Below are positions 41,055 through 44,082 of a DNA stretch of 44,082 nt, in pieces. A model generated the notes under the pieces. It saw nothing but the letters and a program-made list of their open reading frames with translations, ran no database searches and was not told the origin of the DNA. The stretch's first letter is position 1. Every line of letters begins with the position of its first letter. Position numbers and translations under genes: made by a program. The DNA lies in NCBI RefSeq assembly GCF_001434785.1, contig NZ_AZDT01000002.1, positions 1 through 44,082 of the forward strand, read 5' to 3'. Source of the DNA: Levilactobacillus namurensis DSM 19117 (lineage in GTDB: Bacteria; Bacillota; Bacilli; Lactobacillales; Lactobacillaceae).

Positions 41055-42029
41055 TTAATGATTAAGTTCATCAGGACCCGCAATCTTAAAGCTAAAGCTG
41101 TGACCCGTCTCGGCCGAAATATGGTATTCCGGCTCAACATCCGCGCCCCAACTATCAATCCCACCGACGCCTCGCACGGCGCCATAGATGGTCAGGACCG
41201 TCCGGCGAGCAGGCGGTAATTCTTCCTGGTGCGTTGCATTTTCCAGTTCCGCCGCCGTATACGGCAGGCAGCTGAACGCAAACGGCTCATCGGCTTGTTG
41301 AACCGTCAACGAAAAGGCCTGCTGGTCCGGGTCGGCGTTGTTCAACGTGGTCTGCCGGGTGACCGTCACCCGTTGCGTCTGCATGTGCATCCCGTTTTCT
41401 TGCGGCACCAGGTACGGCGTCACGGGCAAGCCGTCAACCTTGTAAGTACCCGGAATGCCCCCAGCCATCCGATCGGGGTAGGTCTCTCCGGACAAGCCCT
41501 GGTAACTGAAGCCGATGGCCATGGTGGGCGCAATCAGTTGGAGCCCTAACGCCGGTAACTCGGGCAAGCCCGGTTGGCCCGTGTAGTTTTCCTGAATCGT
41601 AAGTTGACCCGTTGCATCCACCGTGTAGACCACTTCGACCGTAGTCGCTGGAACCGTCGTGGTGGTGTAAGTGAAGGTCAGGCTGACCGTATCCGCCGTT
41701 TCGTGGTCGCTATAACGGTTGTTTTCGGGCGCAACGGGGAGTGTGATGACCTGCCCATTGACCGCCACTTCGATATCGGTGCAGGGACTGAAGAGATCCG
41801 CCCCCAGCCACATCGCGGCATGCGCCGAGAAGTGGTTCCCCCGGTCGTTATCCGTGGTAGCGCGCCAAAACGCCGGTTTAGGAGTCCGGTACAACCACTC
41901 TTTACCGTACTGTTGCAAGGATTCCAGGCCACCTTGGTCATAGCTAAAAATGTAGTGGAAGTGCTCGCCCACTAGTCCCAGGGTCGTGTCGCCGTAAATG
42001 ACGTGTAACTTAGTCGTCGTAGTTGCCAT
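41055..42029 (-). CDS. lacM: Beta-galactosidase small subunit
   Basis: A 324-aa subunit equivalent to the C-terminal domain of long LacZ enzymes, needed for activity of LacL. It begins ATG 42029, inside the end of lacL (20-bp overlap), nine bases after AGGAGGTGA. The active-site contribution from this subunit lies around [14 protein letters not shown], the well-conserved Trp/Asp/Asn block of the LacZ C-terminal domain. Later [15 protein letters not shown] is also typical. Cytoplasmic; hydrolyses lactose to glucose and galactose with LacL. Confidence 0.96.
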   Translation of the reverse strand: MATTTTKLHVIYGDTTLGLVGEHFHYIFSYDQGGLESLQQYGKEWLYRTPKPAFWRATTDNDRGNHFSAHAAMWLGADLFSPCTDIEVAVNGQVITLPVAPENNRYSDHETADTVSLTFTYTTTTVPATTVEVVYTVDATGQLTIQENYTGQPGLPELPALGLQLIAPTMAIGFSYQGLSGETYPDRMAGGIPGTYKVDGLPVTPYLVPQENGMHMQTQRVTVTRQTTLNNADPDQQAFSLTVQQADEPFAFSCLPYTAAELENATHQEELPPARRTVLTIYGAVRGVGGIDSWGADVEPEYHISAETGHSFSFKIAGPDELNH

Positions 42030-43902
42030 AATAGTGGCTCACCTCCTGAAGTGCTGGTTTCGGAGTCCGGTCCGCAAACAACAGACCGTCACCGGAGAAT
42101 TCGTAGTCGGCTGGTCGGTCGTCAAAGTCTCCGCCATACCGCAGAACATCGCGGCCCGTGACCTCATCTTTGACCAACAGGGCCTGGTCGATGTAGTCCC
42201 AGATGAAACCACCCTGGTACATCGGGAACTCATCCAGCAAGTCCATGTAACTTTGCATGCCACCCAAGGAGTTTCCCATATCGTGCATGTATTCGCAGTT
42301 GATGAACGGCTTTTGCGGATCGTGTTGCAGGTAGTCGCGAATGGCTTTAGGAGGATCGTACATCATACTTTCCATGTCGGAAATGCGGTCGGTGTAGTCC
42401 CGGTTACGGCAGACGCCTTCATAGTGGGTCAACCGCGTATCGTCGTGGTCCTTGTAGAACTGGTTCATCGCGGCGATATTGTCCCCCGCGTAAGATTCGT
42501 TTCCCAGAGACCAGAACAGGATGGCCGGGTGATTCTTGAACGTCTGGTAGTTACTGCGGGCCCGGTCCAGAACCACGGCACGCCATTCTGGTAAGGAACC
42601 CGGTACGTTATACGAGGGTTCAACGGCACCGAGCTTCTGCCAAGTTCCGTGTGATTCCAAGTTGTTTTCGGCCATCATATAGATTCCCGCCTGGTCACAG
42701 AGGTCGTACCACACATCTTGATCCGAGTAATGGCAGGTCCGAACCGCGTTGATGTGGGCCTGCTTAAAAATACTGAGGTCGCGGTGCATGTCCGCTAGTG
42801 AAACGTTGCGGCCCGTCCGCGCATCCCATTCGTGCCGGTTAACGCCGTTTAAGATCAGACGCTTACCGTTCAACAACATGACCTTGTCCTTTAGCTCGAG
42901 GCGCCGGAAGCCGACTACGTAAGGAACGACTTCGATGACGTTGCCCTGCGCATCCAGTAATTCCAGTGTCAGCTGGTAGAGGTACGGGTCGTGGTGTTGC
43001 CAGAGGTGGACGGTTGGCACGGTCAAATGGGTAAAGCTGACCGTGTCATCCGCCGAACTTGTCCGCTCCAATAACCGCGCACCCTGAGCATCGCGTAAGG
43101 TCAGGTGAACTTGGGCGCCGTCAAACGTATCGGCCGCTAACTGCGCCGTGACGTTTAGATCCCCCGTCTTCAGGTCATCTTGAACGTTGGCGCGGATGGT
43201 CAGGTCATTGACGTGTAACTTCGGCTGGGCCAACAGGCGCACGCTGCGGAAGATTCCCGAGAACCGGAACATGTCTTGGTCCTCTAAGAACGATGCCGTG
43301 CACCGTTTGAAGACCTCCACCGTAATCAAGTTATCGCCCGGTTGCAGGTAGGGGGTCAGGTCAAATTCGGAACGGGTAAAGCTATCCTCGGCGTACCCTA
43401 CAAAATGCCCGTTCAACCACAGGTAGAGGGCCTCTTCGACCCCATCGAACTGCACGATGACCCGCTGGCCTTGCAGCCCCGGATTCAGGGTAAAGTGCTT
43501 GGCGTAAGCGCCGACCGTGTTATCGGGGGCCTCACTGAACATCCCCGGTTTCCCGGTCCGGTCACCTAACGTGTAGGCCGGCCGTCGATAATGACTGCCT
43601 TCCCACGGATAAGCCGTGTTAATGTATTGAATCTGACCATACCCGGCCAATTCGATATGGCCCGGTACCTGAATCGTGTCGAAGTTGTGCCGGTCAAAGT
43701 CCGGCCGATAAAAGCCTTGTGGGCGTTCCTGCGGATTGGGCGCAAAGGCGAACTGCCAAGTCCCATCCAGCGACTGCTCCAGCTGGTTGGTCCCCTGGTC
43801 CGCGTCGGTCACCGTTGCGTAGTAATGGTGATCACTATGCGCTGGTAATTGGTTGACCCGGAACGTCTCCGGATCGTCCAGCCACTTCAATTCTGCTTGC
43901 AA
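42010..43902 (-). CDS. lacL: Beta-galactosidase large subunit
   Basis: Catalytic glycoside hydrolase family 2 subunit. The start is probably TTG at 43902 (GTG at 43905 possible), eight bases after AAGGGAGG, giving 630 residues, the usual LacL length; the in-frame ATG at 43962 would translate the cre region. The sugar-binding, immunoglobulin-like and TIM-barrel domains run in order. The acid/base is Glu469 in WSLGNES and the nucleophile Glu537 in [12 protein letters not shown]. It forms a translationally coupled operon with lacM. No lactose permease is next to it in the window; the upstream side is cut by the inserted element at 44029. Confidence 0.97.
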   Translation of the reverse strand: MQAELKWLDDPETFRVNQLPAHSDHHYYATVTDADQGTNQLEQSLDGTWQFAFAPNPQERPQGFYRPDFDRHNFDTIQVPGHIELAGYGQIQYINTAYPWEGSHYRRPAYTLGDRTGKPGMFSEAPDNTVGAYAKHFTLNPGLQGQRVIVQFDGVEEALYLWLNGHFVGYAEDSFTRSEFDLTPYLQPGDNLITVEVFKRCTASFLEDQDMFRFSGIFRSVRLLAQPKLHVNDLTIRANVQDDLKTGDLNVTAQLAADTFDGAQVHLTLRDAQGARLLERTSSADDTVSFTHLTVPTVHLWQHHDPYLYQLTLELLDAQGNVIEVVPYVVGFRRLELKDKVMLLNGKRLILNGVNRHEWDARTGRNVSLADMHRDLSIFKQAHINAVRTCHYSDQDVWYDLCDQAGIYMMAENNLESHGTWQKLGAVEPSYNVPGSLPEWRAVVLDRARSNYQTFKNHPAILFWSLGNESYAGDNIAAMNQFYKDHDDTRLTHYEGVCRNRDYTDRISDMESMMYDPPKAIRDYLQHDPQKPFINCEYMHDMGNSLGGMQSYMDLLDEFPMYQGGFIWDYIDQALLVKDEVTGRDVLRYGGDFDDRPADYEFSGDGLLFADRTPKPALQEVSHYYGNYDD

Positions 43903-43930
43903 CACCAAAACCTCCCTTTCGGATTCTGAG

Positions 43931-43966
43931 TTTAAAACGCTTACATTATTGCTTAGGGTCATTGTA
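43931..43966 (-). promoter_or_regulatory. lacLM promoter with a cre-like site
   Basis: On the minus strand TACAAT (-10) lies at 43966-43961, with a weak -35. Downstream, TGTAAGCGTTTTAAA (43945-43931) matches most of the CcpA-binding cre consensus. Its place in the transcribed leader fits repression by preferred sugars. Confidence 0.6.
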
Positions 43967-44028
43967 CTACACCTGTGGCCTTAGTTACGAGTTTTACTGA
44001 AATTTAGGCAAAAATTTATTCATAGTAA

Positions 44029-44082
44029 CCTGAATTATTCATACCTTTCAAAAAAGTCGTCAGTTTTCATGTTTTTCAAAAA
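44029..44082 (-). mobile_element. Outer end of an insertion sequence (right boundary copy)
   Basis: Exact inverted copy of positions 2-55. The element's body would lie beyond the window end, in the opposite orientation to the left copy. It sits about 65 bp upstream of the lacL -10, so it separates lacLM from whatever lay upstream. See the left copy for the reading frame and for the assembly caveat. Confidence 0.55.

Noticed and set aside
1-44082. 44-kb composite transposon bounded by the terminal inverted repeats
   Set aside because: The content is housekeeping and core metabolism; a contig ending at a multi-copy insertion sequence is simpler.

Overview
The window looks like a chromosomal contig from a lactic acid bacterium of the family Lactobacillaceae. 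The evidence is a GC-rich but typical lactobacillus gene set: RexAB-type AddAB, the two-subunit beta-galactosidase LacL/LacM, PepC, Pcp, an HrtRBA heme exporter, YfhO, a TTG/GTG-tolerant start pattern and strong AGGAGG ribosome sites. The high GC of the coding regions, together with the start of a putrescine carbamoyltransferase gene (agmatine deiminase pathway), would fit a high-GC Levilactobacillus. That genus call is inference. There are no rRNA, tRNA, CRISPR or prophage genes.

Layout. Positions 2-55 and 44029-44082 are a 54-bp exact inverted repeat. It looks like the outer end of an insertion sequence, so the window is probably bounded by two opposed copies of one element. The left copy cuts ptcA after 21 codons. 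From 0.4 to 3 kb lie an unknown 318-aa protein, a mevalonate-pathway thiolase and a small membrane protein. The addB-addA operon fills 3.1-10.5 kb. From 10.7 to 20 kb come an M20 deacylase, a secreted NodB-type deacetylase, small conserved proteins, an SDR-like protein whose coding sequence contains a perfect parS site, an aldo/keto reductase, a PurR-box-controlled purine permease, a glycerol/lactate-type aquaporin, a two-gene membrane protein unit whose second gene is frameshifted by a 13-bp tandem duplication, and Pcp. From 20 to 27 kb are YfhO, cardiolipin synthase, a membrane-anchored nuclease and a lipoprotein.

The 0.9-kb gap at 27.06-27.95 kb is AT-rich. It ends in a candidate small RNA with three consecutive hairpins that each show ACCAA in the loop; the last two have different stems but the same nine-base loop. 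I consider this the most interesting unexplained object here. From 28 to 34 kb follow an AAC(3)-type acetyltransferase, PepC, an ABC-2 exporter with its TetR regulator and operator, a MarR regulator and signal peptidase I. From 34.6 to 40.8 kb are a Bcr/CflA exporter, the hrtR-hrtB-hrtA heme export operon with two textbook operators, a CadD-family protein followed by a second parS-like site, a TPP-riboswitch-controlled CytX permease and a MerR regulator. The window closes with lacL-lacM behind a cre-like site.

How the genes work together. Most units are independent housekeeping or transport functions with clear terminators. The coherent systems are AddAB recombination repair, heme-sensing export (HrtR represses its own operon until heme binds), thiamine-precursor salvage, purine uptake under PurR and lactose hydrolysis under carbon catabolite control. 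Two ParB-site matches suggest, but do not prove, that the region lies in the origin-proximal part of the chromosome.
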